NCBI GenBank assembly: GCA_003096235.1
Contig: PIXT01000187.1
Location: forward strand, 1-23,542
Direction: 5' to 3'
Length of the DNA: 23,542 nucleotides
Source: Candidatus Bathyarchaeum sp.
GTDB taxonomy: Archaea; Thermoproteota; Bathyarchaeia; Bathyarchaeales; Bathyarchaeaceae
Shown: positions 7,095-14,042 of the stretch, in pieces
Numbering within the stretch: the stretch's first letter is position 1
How the letters are laid out: the number at the start of each line of letters is the position of its first letter
The notes under the pieces: generated by a model
What the model saw: the letters and a program-made list of their open reading frames with translations, nothing else
What the model was told of the DNA's origin: nothing
The model's database searches: none
Position numbers and translations under genes: made by a program

Positions 7095-7967
7095 TTATTC
7101 GTTCTCAACATCGATGTACATCAGCGAGTAGAGATTTGGATAAATTTCTCCATTGACTGCGTCAACGTGGTAAATGCCTGAAGGTGGACTAGAAAATGTG
7201 TGGTCTAAATGTTCTTGGAATGTTCTGACACTAATCTCCCAGATGTAACGGTAAGTGCTGTTTTCATCGGACATTGGAGAATAATCTGTTACTTGTTCAG
7301 TAACTTCATACATTCTTGCGATGGGTATTTCTGAAATTATCTCTTCTTGTAGCAAAGTGACCTGCCTTCTTTTTACCTCGAACTTGAAATATACCATAGT
7401 TGCTTCGACAACCATTCCTTGAAGCTTTTCGCTGTCCCATTTTCCGTATTGAAGACTTTTGTGAATCGCTTCATTTTCTGATATTGGAGAATCTTCTGAA
7501 GAAATCAATGTTGAAGTGTAGCAATCCCATAAAAGCTCATTTGAACTAAGCAATGTGTTGTTTTCATCAGACATTTCTGCTAACGCTTGTCCTTGAATCC
7601 AATTTACACCCACCAAAAAGGAAACTGTAACGATGAATACTAGAATTAGCGGTTTCCAGTTCTTAACAAAAAATGTTGAGGGGTGTTTCATGGCTGATGG
7701 TTTTGGGGATTCTTCAACTTTTGACATTGTTGCTACTGCGGCTTCTCCAAGGTATGATAGTTTATATTTTCCTTCTTCGGTCTTTGAAACTAGGTCCCCT
7801 AGGTTTTCAAGGTGATAGTTAAAGTGGGAACTAGATATTCCGAGCGATTCAAACATGTCAGAAAAGCTTCTTGGCTCCTCTGAGAGCATTTTAAGAATCT
7901 TTCTGCGAACAGAATGATTCAAAGACGTGAATATAGTAGAGTAAGTTTCGTCTTCAAACCCTGTCAT
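7095..7967 (-). CDS. Membrane-tethered ArsR-like winged-helix transcriptional regulator
   Basis: The 290-residue protein has an N-terminal ArsR-like winged helix-turn-helix (about 10-80; NHSVRRKILKML, then the SSSHFNYHLENL recognition region). One transmembrane helix follows (about 104-123) and then a ~165-residue C-terminal region predicted outside the cytoplasm. That region ends in a segment resembling a PepSY-type hairpin (HVDAVNGEIYPN). This architecture suggests a one-component sensor that binds DNA from the membrane. The ATG has a good Shine-Dalgarno, GAGGAG at 7979-7974, 6 nt upstream. One 19-bp regulatory site (8020-8038) lies upstream of this gene, with pairs beyond its 3' end and before the divergent surface-protein gene. 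Autoregulation plus control of neighbours is inferred; the inducing signal is unknown. Confidence 0.85.
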   Translation of the reverse strand: MTGFEDETYSTIFTSLNHSVRRKILKMLSEEPRSFSDMFESLGISSSHFNYHLENLGDLVSKTEEGKYKLSYLGEAAVATMSKVEESPKPSAMKHPSTFFVKNWKPLILVFIVTVSFLVGVNWIQGQALAEMSDENNTLLSSNELLWDCYTSTLISSEDSPISENEAIHKSLQYGKWDSEKLQGMVVEATMVYFKFEVKRRQVTLLQEEIISEIPIARMYEVTEQVTDYSPMSDENSTYRYIWEISVRTFQEHLDHTFSSPPSGIYHVDAVNGEIYPNLYSLMYIDVENE

Positions 7968-8019
7968 TGCAATCTCCTCGTCAGCTACTCTATACTTGTT
8001 TTCAAAGAAAAAGGTTTGT

Positions 8020-8038
8020 TCTCAAGAAAACTTGACAA
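8020..8038 (-). promoter_or_regulatory. Regulatory site upstream of the winged-helix regulator gene
   Basis: The minus strand reads TTGTCAAGTTTTCTTGAGA. Its core TCAAG-N4-CTTGA is the most symmetrical of the five copies. It lies 53-71 nt before the regulator's start codon, just upstream of the A/T-rich promoter region, suggesting autoregulation. Confidence 0.6.
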
Positions 8039-8132
8039 ACTATTTTGCTGTTCTTGTTGTGTGTGATTATTTTTGTTGAATTATGCCTTTGTTTTGAGGG
8101 TTGATTGCTCTATCTGTTCTGAAATTTTACTC

Positions 8133-8196
8133 TTGTCAAAATTTCTTGAGACTGAACATGTGACCTCGGTCACTTTTTTGTCAAGATTTTTTGAGA
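8133..8196 (+). promoter_or_regulatory. Pair of TCAA-N6-TTGA regulatory sites (45-bp spacing) before the NosD-like gene
   Basis: The sites are TTGTCAAAATTTCTTGAGA (8133-8151) and TTGTCAAGATTTTTTGAGA (8178-8196). Their starts are 45 bp apart, the same as the pair at 7004-7067. The second copy ends about 8 bp before a TATA-like TTAATTTTGA (8204-8213), a position typical of archaeal activator sites upstream of BRE/TATA. Confidence 0.65.
8160..8173. promoter_or_regulatory. 14-bp palindrome between the paired regulatory sites
   Basis: GTGACC-TC-GGTCAC has perfect 6-bp arms and sits almost exactly midway between the two 19-bp sites. Its sequence is unrelated to theirs, so it may bind a second factor. 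Confidence 0.4.
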
Positions 8197-8244
8197 AAAA
8201 TGCTTAATTTTGATATTGTTACAGTGTATTTATGGGGAGAATTG

Positions 8245-8322
8245 ATGCGAAATAAAAAGCCAATTATTTCAAAAATCGCGATTTGTGTTTTGCTCAATTT
8301 TTTATTGGAGCGTAATCAATAA
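8245..8322 (+). CDS. 25-codon leader ORF overlapping the NosD-like gene start
   Basis: ATG 8245-8247 is preceded by a strong Shine-Dalgarno, GGGGAG (8234-8239), with a 5-nt spacer. The reading frame encodes a short basic then hydrophobic peptide (begins MRNKKPIISK, ends ERNQ). Its TAA (8320-8322) overlaps the ATG of the next gene in a TAATG junction, the classic geometry for translational coupling. It could be a regulatory leader peptide, a small membrane peptide, or a chance frame; the good ribosome site and exact overlap argue for translation. No homolog is recognised. Confidence 0.45.
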   Translation: MRNKKPIISKIAICVLLNFLLERNQ

Positions 8323-10907
8323 TGTGGAGCCAACTTAAACTGAAAAAAGCCTCATCAGTCCTGTTCCTAGCTGTTATCTTGCTGGTGGCATTTAATGCTA
8401 AAGTTGCTTTTGCTCGATCTTCAACGATAATCGTTCCTGACGATTTTTCGACAATACAAAAAGCAGTAAATTCCGCAAAGTCTGGCGATACCATTTTTGT
8501 TAGAGCCGGAACTTATTTTGAAACAGTCACGATTAAAAAAAATAGTTTGACGTTAATTGGAGAAAACAAGTATACAACAATAATTGATGGCGGCGGAGGC
8601 ACTAATCGAACCATTCTAGTTGACGGCGCAGACAATGTAGTAATCAGCGGGTTCACGATACAAAACAGCTATGATGGAATCTACCTCTATAATTCTGCTT
8701 ATGCCACTGTTTCTGGTAACATTATAACAACTTGCACATTTCGCGGCATCATTCTCTCCCTTTCTTCTTTCACCACTATTTGCGGAAACACATTGACAAG
8801 CAACCATGATGGCGTAGAACTCTACAAGTCTTCGTATGTCACTATTTATGAAAACACTATAACAAACAGCCGATTTGGCATCGGTATCTCTCGCTCTGTT
8901 GGAAACACTTTTTCTGAAAATACTATAACAAACAGCGAGGATGGCATCTACATCTGGAACTCTTCGTATACCACGGTATCTGGAAACACTATAACACATA
9001 ACGCAAACAATGGCATTAGCCTCATACATTCTTCTTATTGCAATTTTTCGGGAAATACTATAACAAACAGTGAAGCCCATGGCATTTGTCCTAGCAGTTC
9101 TTCTAATTGTGATGTTTCTGAAAACATGCTGCAAAGCAACTATGTTGGAATCAAACTTTACAGTTCTTCTTCTGTTACTGTTTGCGAAAACACCATGACC
9201 CATAACGTAATTGGTTTAGGTGTTTCAATGTCTAGTGGCAACATCTTTTTCCATAACTACTTCATAGTCAACACATTCCAAACCAGCTCCTACGACTCCA
9301 ACAACATCTGGGATGATGGTTATCCTTCAGGCGGCAACTACTGGAGCAACTATGAAGGCACAGACAGTGATGGGGATGGAATAGGCGATACACCATACTT
9401 CATTGATCTGCGCAATATAGACAATTATCCTCTAATGAGCCCTGTTAGCACAAACCAGTCCATCCTGTATACTCTCGTAGTGGATAGCTTGCCCTCAGGA
9501 GTAACATTCACCGCCAATGACACATCATACGTTGCTCCTTGGTCAGAAACTTTCGCTAACAACACGGCAGTCACTTTGACAATGCCTGAATCTTACTCTT
9601 ACGAAGACAAAAACTACACATGGAGCAAATGGAGCGATGAAAACGCTAACCCAACAAGGACAGTTACAATTAACCAAAACACACAATTAACTGCAATATA
9701 TGTTCCAGAAAGCACGCCTATTGTGTTTTCTGTTCTTTCTCCAGAAAACAAAACATACACTACAACTGAGGTTCCTTTAGAATTCAATACAACTCAAACA
9801 TTCTATAACGTATCTTACAGTTTAGACGACCAAGAAAACGTAACCATTCTTGGCAACACGACATTGACTGAGCTTTCAGACGGACCACACAAATTTGCAG
9901 TATACGTCAACTACACGGACAGTATGACACTTGAGCAAATAACGGTCCAGTTCACTGTTAACACAACAACTTTAGACACAACGCCACCAACTATTTCTGT
10001 TATATCTCCAGCTAACACAACTTACACTTCAGGTGACATCTCATTAAACTTCACTGTTAATGAACAGACCCAATGGATAGGCTACAGCCTTGATGGGCAA
10101 GAAAACGTAACCCTGACCGGAAACACAACCTTAACTGAACTAACCGACAGACTACACTCTTTGCTCGTTTATGCAAACGACACATCTGGAAACATTGCAT
10201 GCTCGAATACTACATACTTCACTGTTGCTTCACCGATTTTGGGTGTCACTATTTTGTCACCAGAGAACATAACCTACAACGTCTCAGAAATCCCGTTAGA
10301 TTACTTAGTGAACGACACTTGCACCAGCGTGGTCTATAGTTTAGATGGACAACCAAACGTTGACGCAGAAAACGTGACAGCACTATCTGGTCTTGCTGAT
10401 GGAACACATGAGTTGACTGTTAGCGCTACTTTTACAGCCAGCAGCATTACCGAATCTGCAGCGGCTTGGTTCACTGTTGACACTACTCCCCCAAACATAA
10501 CCGAGGTGACTCAGTTGCCAGTTAACGTTAATGGAACCCTAGAAGATGGGGCAAAAATAAACGCCACAGTCACTGACACTGGAAGCGGCGTAAACTTGGT
10601 CTGTTTAAATTATGCTGACGACAACACAACATGGGTAATAGTTGAAATGACCCTGTTGGAAGAAAACATTTGGACTGCTACCATACCCGGATTTCCCCAC
10701 GGAACAAACATAACATACGTAATCACAGCAGAAGACATCGTCGGGAACACAATCACAAGCGAAGACCTGCTTGGGCACCCAACCCAATACCAAGTTCTTC
10801 CAGAGTTTCCATCATGGCTTCTACTACCCCTGTTCTTCATAGCGAGTCTGGCTGTCACAATCTACAAAAAGAGGCTGCCAAAAACAGCCAACACCCATTC
10901 ATATTAG
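8322..10907 (+). CDS. NosD-like beta-helix surface protein with PEF-CTERM-like tail
   Basis: The 861-residue protein has a signal peptide (about 1-31). A right-handed parallel beta-helix of NosD/PbH1 repeats follows (about 38-340; repeated 'GNTITNS'-like turns). It closes with the Asp-rich segment typical of NosD-type proteins (WDDGYPSGGNYWSNY, from about 330, then DSDGDGIGD). After that come a 'bacterial repeat'-like module (about 383-464) and four Ig-like modules with 'LSPENxTY' and 'YSLDGQENVT' motifs. The C-terminus is PEFPSW (827-832), a hydrophobic helix and a basic tail: the layout of archaeal PEF-CTERM sorting signals processed by archaeosortases. Many N-x-S/T sequons suggest N-glycosylation. 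GGAG (8307-8310) lies 11 nt before the ATG, inside the leader ORF. The ligand is unknown; adhesion or polysaccharide binding is inferred. Confidence 0.88.
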   Translation: MWSQLKLKKASSVLFLAVILLVAFNAKVAFARSSTIIVPDDFSTIQKAVNSAKSGDTIFVRAGTYFETVTIKKNSLTLIGENKYTTIIDGGGGTNRTILVDGADNVVISGFTIQNSYDGIYLYNSAYATVSGNIITTCTFRGIILSLSSFTTICGNTLTSNHDGVELYKSSYVTIYENTITNSRFGIGISRSVGNTFSENTITNSEDGIYIWNSSYTTVSGNTITHNANNGISLIHSSYCNFSGNTITNSEAHGICPSSSSNCDVSENMLQSNYVGIKLYSSSSVTVCENTMTHNVIGLGVSMSSGNIFFHNYFIVNTFQTSSYDSNNIWDDGYPSGGNYWSNYEGTDSDGDGIGDTPYFIDLRNIDNYPLMSPVSTNQSILYTLVVDSLPSGVTFTANDTSYVAPWSETFANNTAVTLTMPESYSYEDKNYTWSKWSDENANPTRTVTINQNTQLTAIYVPESTPIVFSVLSPENKTYTTTEVPLEFNTTQTFYNVSYSLDDQENVTILGNTTLTELSDGPHKFAVYVNYTDSMTLEQITVQFTVNTTTLDTTPPTISVISPANTTYTSGDISLNFTVNEQTQWIGYSLDGQENVTLTGNTTLTELTDRLHSLLVYANDTSGNIACSNTTYFTVASPILGVTILSPENITYNVSEIPLDYLVNDTCTSVVYSLDGQPNVDAENVTALSGLADGTHELTVSATFTASSITESAAAWFTVDTTPPNITEVTQLPVNVNGTLEDGAKINATVTDTGSGVNLVCLNYADDNTTWVIVEMTLLEENIWTATIPGFPHGTNITYVITAEDIVGNTITSEDLLGHPTQYQVLPEFPSWLLLPLFFIASLAVTIYKKRLPKTANTHSY

Positions 10908-10940
10908 CAGACTAATAGAGGTACATTGTTGAAAACAGCC
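10901..10940 (+). repeat. 40-bp direct repeat, copy A
   Basis: This matches 11366-11405 at 34 of 40 positions. It holds the dyad TATTAG-CAGA-CTAATA (10902-10917), whose left arm contains the stop codon of the NosD-like gene, followed by the tail ACATTGTTGAAAACAG. The two copies flank the small glycosylase gene. Confidence 0.75.
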
Positions 10941-10989
10941 TTTTCATAAAAACTACGCAAATAACAGATTACAGTTACGCATCCGATTT

Positions 10990-11325
10990 TTATTGAACCC
11001 TTTTTTCTGAATATCTGCGTTTGCATCTTGAACAGCGTTTCAGTAATTCCTCAAGACTCTTTTCCCGATCAACAACTCCCAGCTTTTCCGCAGACTTCCA
11101 TTTCTCATCCAACTCTGAACAATGATTGTAGCCTCTACACTTCATCTCTTTGACAAGCTGCTCGTGACGTGCATACAGGTTATGAACTTCAAGCAACCCC
11201 TTTTCTAAATACCCTTTCACGGTTTTTCCGCGGCGCAGTGTTCCAACGAACATGTGAATCTCCACATGCTCGCCCAAAAGATGTTGCCTACACATAATCT
11301 TTGGATTTACCATCCACATTCTCAT
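10990..11325 (-). CDS. Pyrimidine dimer DNA glycosylase (T4 endonuclease V-like), compact
   Basis: The 111-residue protein resembles the T4 DenV/Pyr_excise family, which cleaves the glycosylic bond at UV-induced cyclobutane dimers and nicks the abasic site. QHLLGEHVEIHMFVGTL (from residue 14) aligns with DenV's 'QHLMAEYRELPRVFGAV', placing Glu22 at the DenV catalytic Glu23. RGYNH aligns with DenV 'RGFNI'. In DenV the N-terminal amine of Thr2 is the nucleophile; here residue 2 is Arg, so Met1 would probably be kept and supply the amine. The protein is shorter than DenV (138 residues) and ends with a basic CSRCKRR segment. With Cys at 63 and 69 this could bind zinc, which is speculative. A/T-rich TTTTAATTTT lies about 28 nt before the ATG, consistent with a leaderless message. 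Confidence 0.75.
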   Translation of the reverse strand: MRMWMVNPKIMCRQHLLGEHVEIHMFVGTLRRGKTVKGYLEKGLLEVHNLYARHEQLVKEMKCRGYNHCSELDEKWKSAEKLGVVDREKSLEELLKRCSRCKRRYSEKRVQ

Positions 11326-11365
11326 AAACTAACCACAGTAACCAAGAAAATTAAAACTATCCCAC

Positions 11366-11405
11366 ATATTAGCAAACTAATAGCACAACATTGTTGAAAA
11401 CAGGC
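11366..11405 (+). repeat. 40-bp direct repeat, copy B
   Basis: This is the second copy of the repeat at 10901-10940. It has dyad TATTAG-CAAA-CTAATA (11367-11382) and the same tail, ACATTGTTGAAAACAG. It lies upstream of the glycosylase gene and downstream of the ribbon-helix-helix gene. A degenerate part of the tail (GGAAACAGGTGCATT) recurs near 11437-11451. Confidence 0.75.
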
Positions 11406-11448
11406 ATTTATTGAAAAACAACAGCATGTTTTTTTGGAAACAGGTGCA

Positions 11449-12021
11449 TTAAAAAGTGATTTCTAACGTTACATAATTTTCTAATATTTCAACTGTTGGC
11501 GATTTGTCAAGTATCGCCTTGAACATCGTAGTGACTTGGGTTGCTATGAAAATGCTCCAATTTTTTCCTAATTCATGACGTAAATGAATAATCTCTTTTT
11601 TTCCGTCAGAGTGATGAGTAAAGTCGAACCAATTGGCAGATTCGCCCAAATTTTTCTTAATGAAAGATATCAGATTTTGGTATGTTGGGCTTACTCCCAT
11701 TGTTCGTAAAAAATTTTTAGTCCCTGTAGAACCTGACTTTTTTGCTATTTTCTCGATTGTTTCCTTGGAACAGCCTCCGATGATGCCCGAAAATGTTTGA
11801 GGCGACATCGTTACAACACTTAAGCGTTTACTCCATCTGCCATGTTCACAGTAATCTTTCAAAATTTTGTTGTGTAATGCGTTAACGCTGAGTCCTTGTC
11901 TGTTTGCTTCTTCACGTAAAATTTCAATCCATTCACTATCTACTCGAGAAGAAAAACAGCTTGACTTCTTTTTTCCTTTGAGTAAGACAAAAACCCTATA
12001 AAAAATACGATATAATATCAT
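11449..12021 (-). CDS. Ribbon-helix-helix (Arc/CopG-like) regulator with uncharacterised C-terminal domain
   Basis: The 190-residue protein has an N-terminal ribbon-helix-helix pattern: beta strand near 23-28 (FSSRVD), helix A 29-43, a turn at GLSV, and helix B 45-60. Such dimers bind DNA through the beta ribbon. The remaining ~110 residues form a separate domain ending with a pattern of hydrophobic strands and helix (HLRHELGKNWSIFIATQ near 150). I know similar tails only as uncharacterised archaeal proteins, so no function is assigned. An N-terminal basic-hydrophobic stretch (residues 1-19) precedes the DNA-binding domain; the real start could be slightly downstream. Target genes are unknown. 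Confidence 0.65.
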   Translation of the reverse strand: MILYRIFYRVFVLLKGKKKSSCFSSRVDSEWIEILREEANRQGLSVNALHNKILKDYCEHGRWSKRLSVVTMSPQTFSGIIGGCSKETIEKIAKKSGSTGTKNFLRTMGVSPTYQNLISFIKKNLGESANWFDFTHHSDGKKEIIHLRHELGKNWSIFIATQVTTMFKAILDKSPTVEILENYVTLEITF

Positions 12022-12181
12022 TTAATATTTTTGCCGTACTTTCTAACATTTTATTTTTTATTTGGTTCTGTAAATTCACTAATATGAACAAACAATCAAC
12101 ATTTTTTGGTTTGCCAACATAAAGACATTCATTTTAAAAAAGCATAAGTCAACACTTCTTTTTCAGAAACCTCGTTTTACA

Positions 12182-12193
12182 CAATCTAGATTG
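12182..12193. promoter_or_regulatory. 12-bp perfect palindrome upstream of ino1
   Basis: CAATCTAGATTG lies about 100 bp before the ino1 ATG and upstream of its likely A/T-rich promoter elements (about 12208-12250). It could be an operator. Such a short palindrome can also arise by chance in AT-rich DNA. Confidence 0.3.
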
Positions 12194-12294
12194 GTCTCAC
12201 GAAGAGCCTAAAAACAATTAACTCCACTCCCATAACCGAAAGAAATAAAGAAGAACCACTTACTATTTGCTCAGAGTAAAGAGAATGTGATTAC

Positions 12295-13392
12295 ATGGGC
12301 AAAATTAGGGTTGGCGTAATCGGTGTAGGAAACTGTTTCGCTGGATTAGCTCAAGGAATCGAAATCTACAAGCGAAACAAAATCCAAAAATTAGGATTAA
12401 TGCACGAAAAAATCGGCGGATATGGACTAGAAGACCTAGAATTTGTTTGCGCTTTCGATGTAGGAGAAAACAAAGTAGGACGACCACTAAACGAAGCCAT
12501 CTTTTCCGATCCAAACTACGTCGATTGGGTTGACAGCGTCTCAAACTGCACCTCACGAAAAGTGAAAGAAAGCCCAATTCTAGACGGTGTAGGAATCTAC
12601 GTAGCAAGTATGATTAAGCCAATAGACCAAACAAAAACAGAACAAGAACTCGAAAAAGAGGCAATCGAAGAAATCCAAGAAACAAAAGCCCACGTCCTAA
12701 TCAACTACTTGCCTGTGGGCAGCCAGAAAGCTACAGAATTCTGGGCGAAAATCGCCCTAAAAACAGGATGCGCGTTCATAAACTGCATGCCCGTCTTTAT
12801 TGCATCCACCAAAGAATGGCTCAAAAAGTTTGAAGACGCAAAGCTTCCAATTGTAGGAGACGACGTCAAAGGCGTAATCGGAGCAACCATTACTCATAGA
12901 ACATTAGCCAAACTCTGTGTAGACCGAGGAGCGACAATAGACCGAACATACCAAATCAATGTCGGCGGAAACACAGACTTTGCCAACATGCTTGAACGGG
13001 AACGACTTGAAAGCAAAAAAATATCAAAAACAGAAGCCGTACAAAGCCTAATCCCCGCAAAACAACGACTAAACGACAAAGATATCTACATAGGACCAAG
13101 CGACTTTATTCCATTCCTTGGAAACAAAAAACTAGCCTTCATTAGAATAGAAGGAAGAATGTTCGCAAACATACCCTACAACATGGAAATCAGACTAGAC
13201 GTAGACGACAAAGCCAACTCCGCCGGAGTAGCAATCGACGCAATACGATGCGCACAACTAGCCCTAGACAAAAAAGTCAGCGGCAACCTAACATACGTTT
13301 CCGCGTACCTCATGAAGCATCCACTAGAACAGATGGGCGACGAAGACGCCAGAGAAAAGCTTGACGAATGGATTTCTAAACTGGAAAAGTAA
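12295..13392 (+). CDS. ino1: Inositol-3-phosphate synthase (L-myo-inositol-1-phosphate synthase)
   Basis: The 365-residue protein matches archaeal myo-inositol-1-phosphate synthase, which converts glucose-6-phosphate to inositol-1-phosphate with bound NAD. The N-terminal Rossmann motif VGVIGVGNC (6-14) and the core segments INYLPVGSQ, GDDVKG, NVGGNTDFANM and the C-terminal NSAGVAIDAIRCAQLA are family signatures. Length is usual for the archaeal form. In archaea the product feeds archaetidylinositol and sometimes compatible solutes such as di-myo-inositol phosphate. A GTGAT just upstream of the ATG (about 12285-12289) fits an archaeal Shine-Dalgarno. The gene is followed after 14 nt by a DUF1638 gene on the same strand. 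Confidence 0.95.
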   Translation: MGKIRVGVIGVGNCFAGLAQGIEIYKRNKIQKLGLMHEKIGGYGLEDLEFVCAFDVGENKVGRPLNEAIFSDPNYVDWVDSVSNCTSRKVKESPILDGVGIYVASMIKPIDQTKTEQELEKEAIEEIQETKAHVLINYLPVGSQKATEFWAKIALKTGCAFINCMPVFIASTKEWLKKFEDAKLPIVGDDVKGVIGATITHRTLAKLCVDRGATIDRTYQINVGGNTDFANMLERERLESKKISKTEAVQSLIPAKQRLNDKDIYIGPSDFIPFLGNKKLAFIRIEGRMFANIPYNMEIRLDVDDKANSAGVAIDAIRCAQLALDKKVSGNLTYVSAYLMKHPLEQMGDEDAREKLDEWISKLEK

Positions 13393-13406
13393 CGGGAACA
13401 ACAAGA

Positions 13407-14039
13407 TTGCCCAGCAAACCTCGTCCCCTCCTCCTTTCTTGCGGCATCTTACGAAAAGAAATCGAAAAACTGATACAAGAAAAAAAGCTTGATGTTGAAG
13501 CCGTCTTTTTGGATGCGGGTCTGCACGTAGTTTACGCTGAACTAGAAAAGGAAATAACTGCAGCCCTTGAAGAGCACTCAAAGCATGCCAAAAATGGAAT
13601 AATCGTGCTTTACGGTGACATGTGTCATCCGCGAATCAAAAAAATAGTTAAGCAATACCCTAACACAATCAAAATTGATGCCCTCAACTGTATTGACTGC
13701 CTTCTTGGTGGACACAAAAACCTTTTGCATGCTGACCCCAAAGGTTGTCACTTCTTTCTTTCTCCAGGGTGGATGCCTTGCAATCTTAAGAAAAACAAGT
13801 ATTTTCGTGAGATATTCGATTGGAACATGGAAGGCGTGAAGGAAATGTTTGAGCACCTCAACGGAATTATTGTAATAGATTCGTTAGGCAACCTTGATGA
13901 CCTCAAAAGTGACATAGAGGAATTCAGTACTCAAACTGGGCTTCAGGTTAGAAACATAAAATCAGTGGGACTGGACGGACTAAAGGCGCTCCTTGATGAA
14001 GCCATAATAAAACTTCAGGGCAGCCCCAAATTGGAATAG
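13407..14039 (+). CDS. DUF1638 family protein
   Basis: The 210-residue protein begins at a TTG start (PSKPRPLLLSCGILRKEI), 14 nt after ino1, so the two probably share a transcript. Family features of DUF1638 are visible: LLSCGILRKEIEKL at the start, VFLDAGLHV, VLYGDMCHP, NCIDCLLGG and CHFFLSPGWMPC. Cysteines recur in these conserved segments, hinting at metal or cofactor binding. The biochemical function is not established. In methanogens members often lie near corrinoid methyltransferase genes; here the neighbour is inositol-phosphate synthase instead. It ends 3 nt from the convergent glycosyltransferase. Confidence 0.85.
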   Translation: MPSKPRPLLLSCGILRKEIEKLIQEKKLDVEAVFLDAGLHVVYAELEKEITAALEEHSKHAKNGIIVLYGDMCHPRIKKIVKQYPNTIKIDALNCIDCLLGGHKNLLHADPKGCHFFLSPGWMPCNLKKNKYFREIFDWNMEGVKEMFEHLNGIIVIDSLGNLDDLKSDIEEFSTQTGLQVRNIKSVGLDGLKALLDEAIIKLQGSPKLE

Positions 14040-14042
14040 CTT

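Noticed and set aside
8616..9203. 195-codon minus-strand frame opposite the NosD-like repeats
   Set aside because: Repetitive beta-helix codons on the plus strand keep the antisense frame open; no start signal or recognisable domain.
8640..9240. CRISPR-like or mobile repeat in the NosD-like gene
   Set aside because: The repeated motifs are in-frame beta-helix turns with degenerate spacing, not identical repeats with unique spacers.
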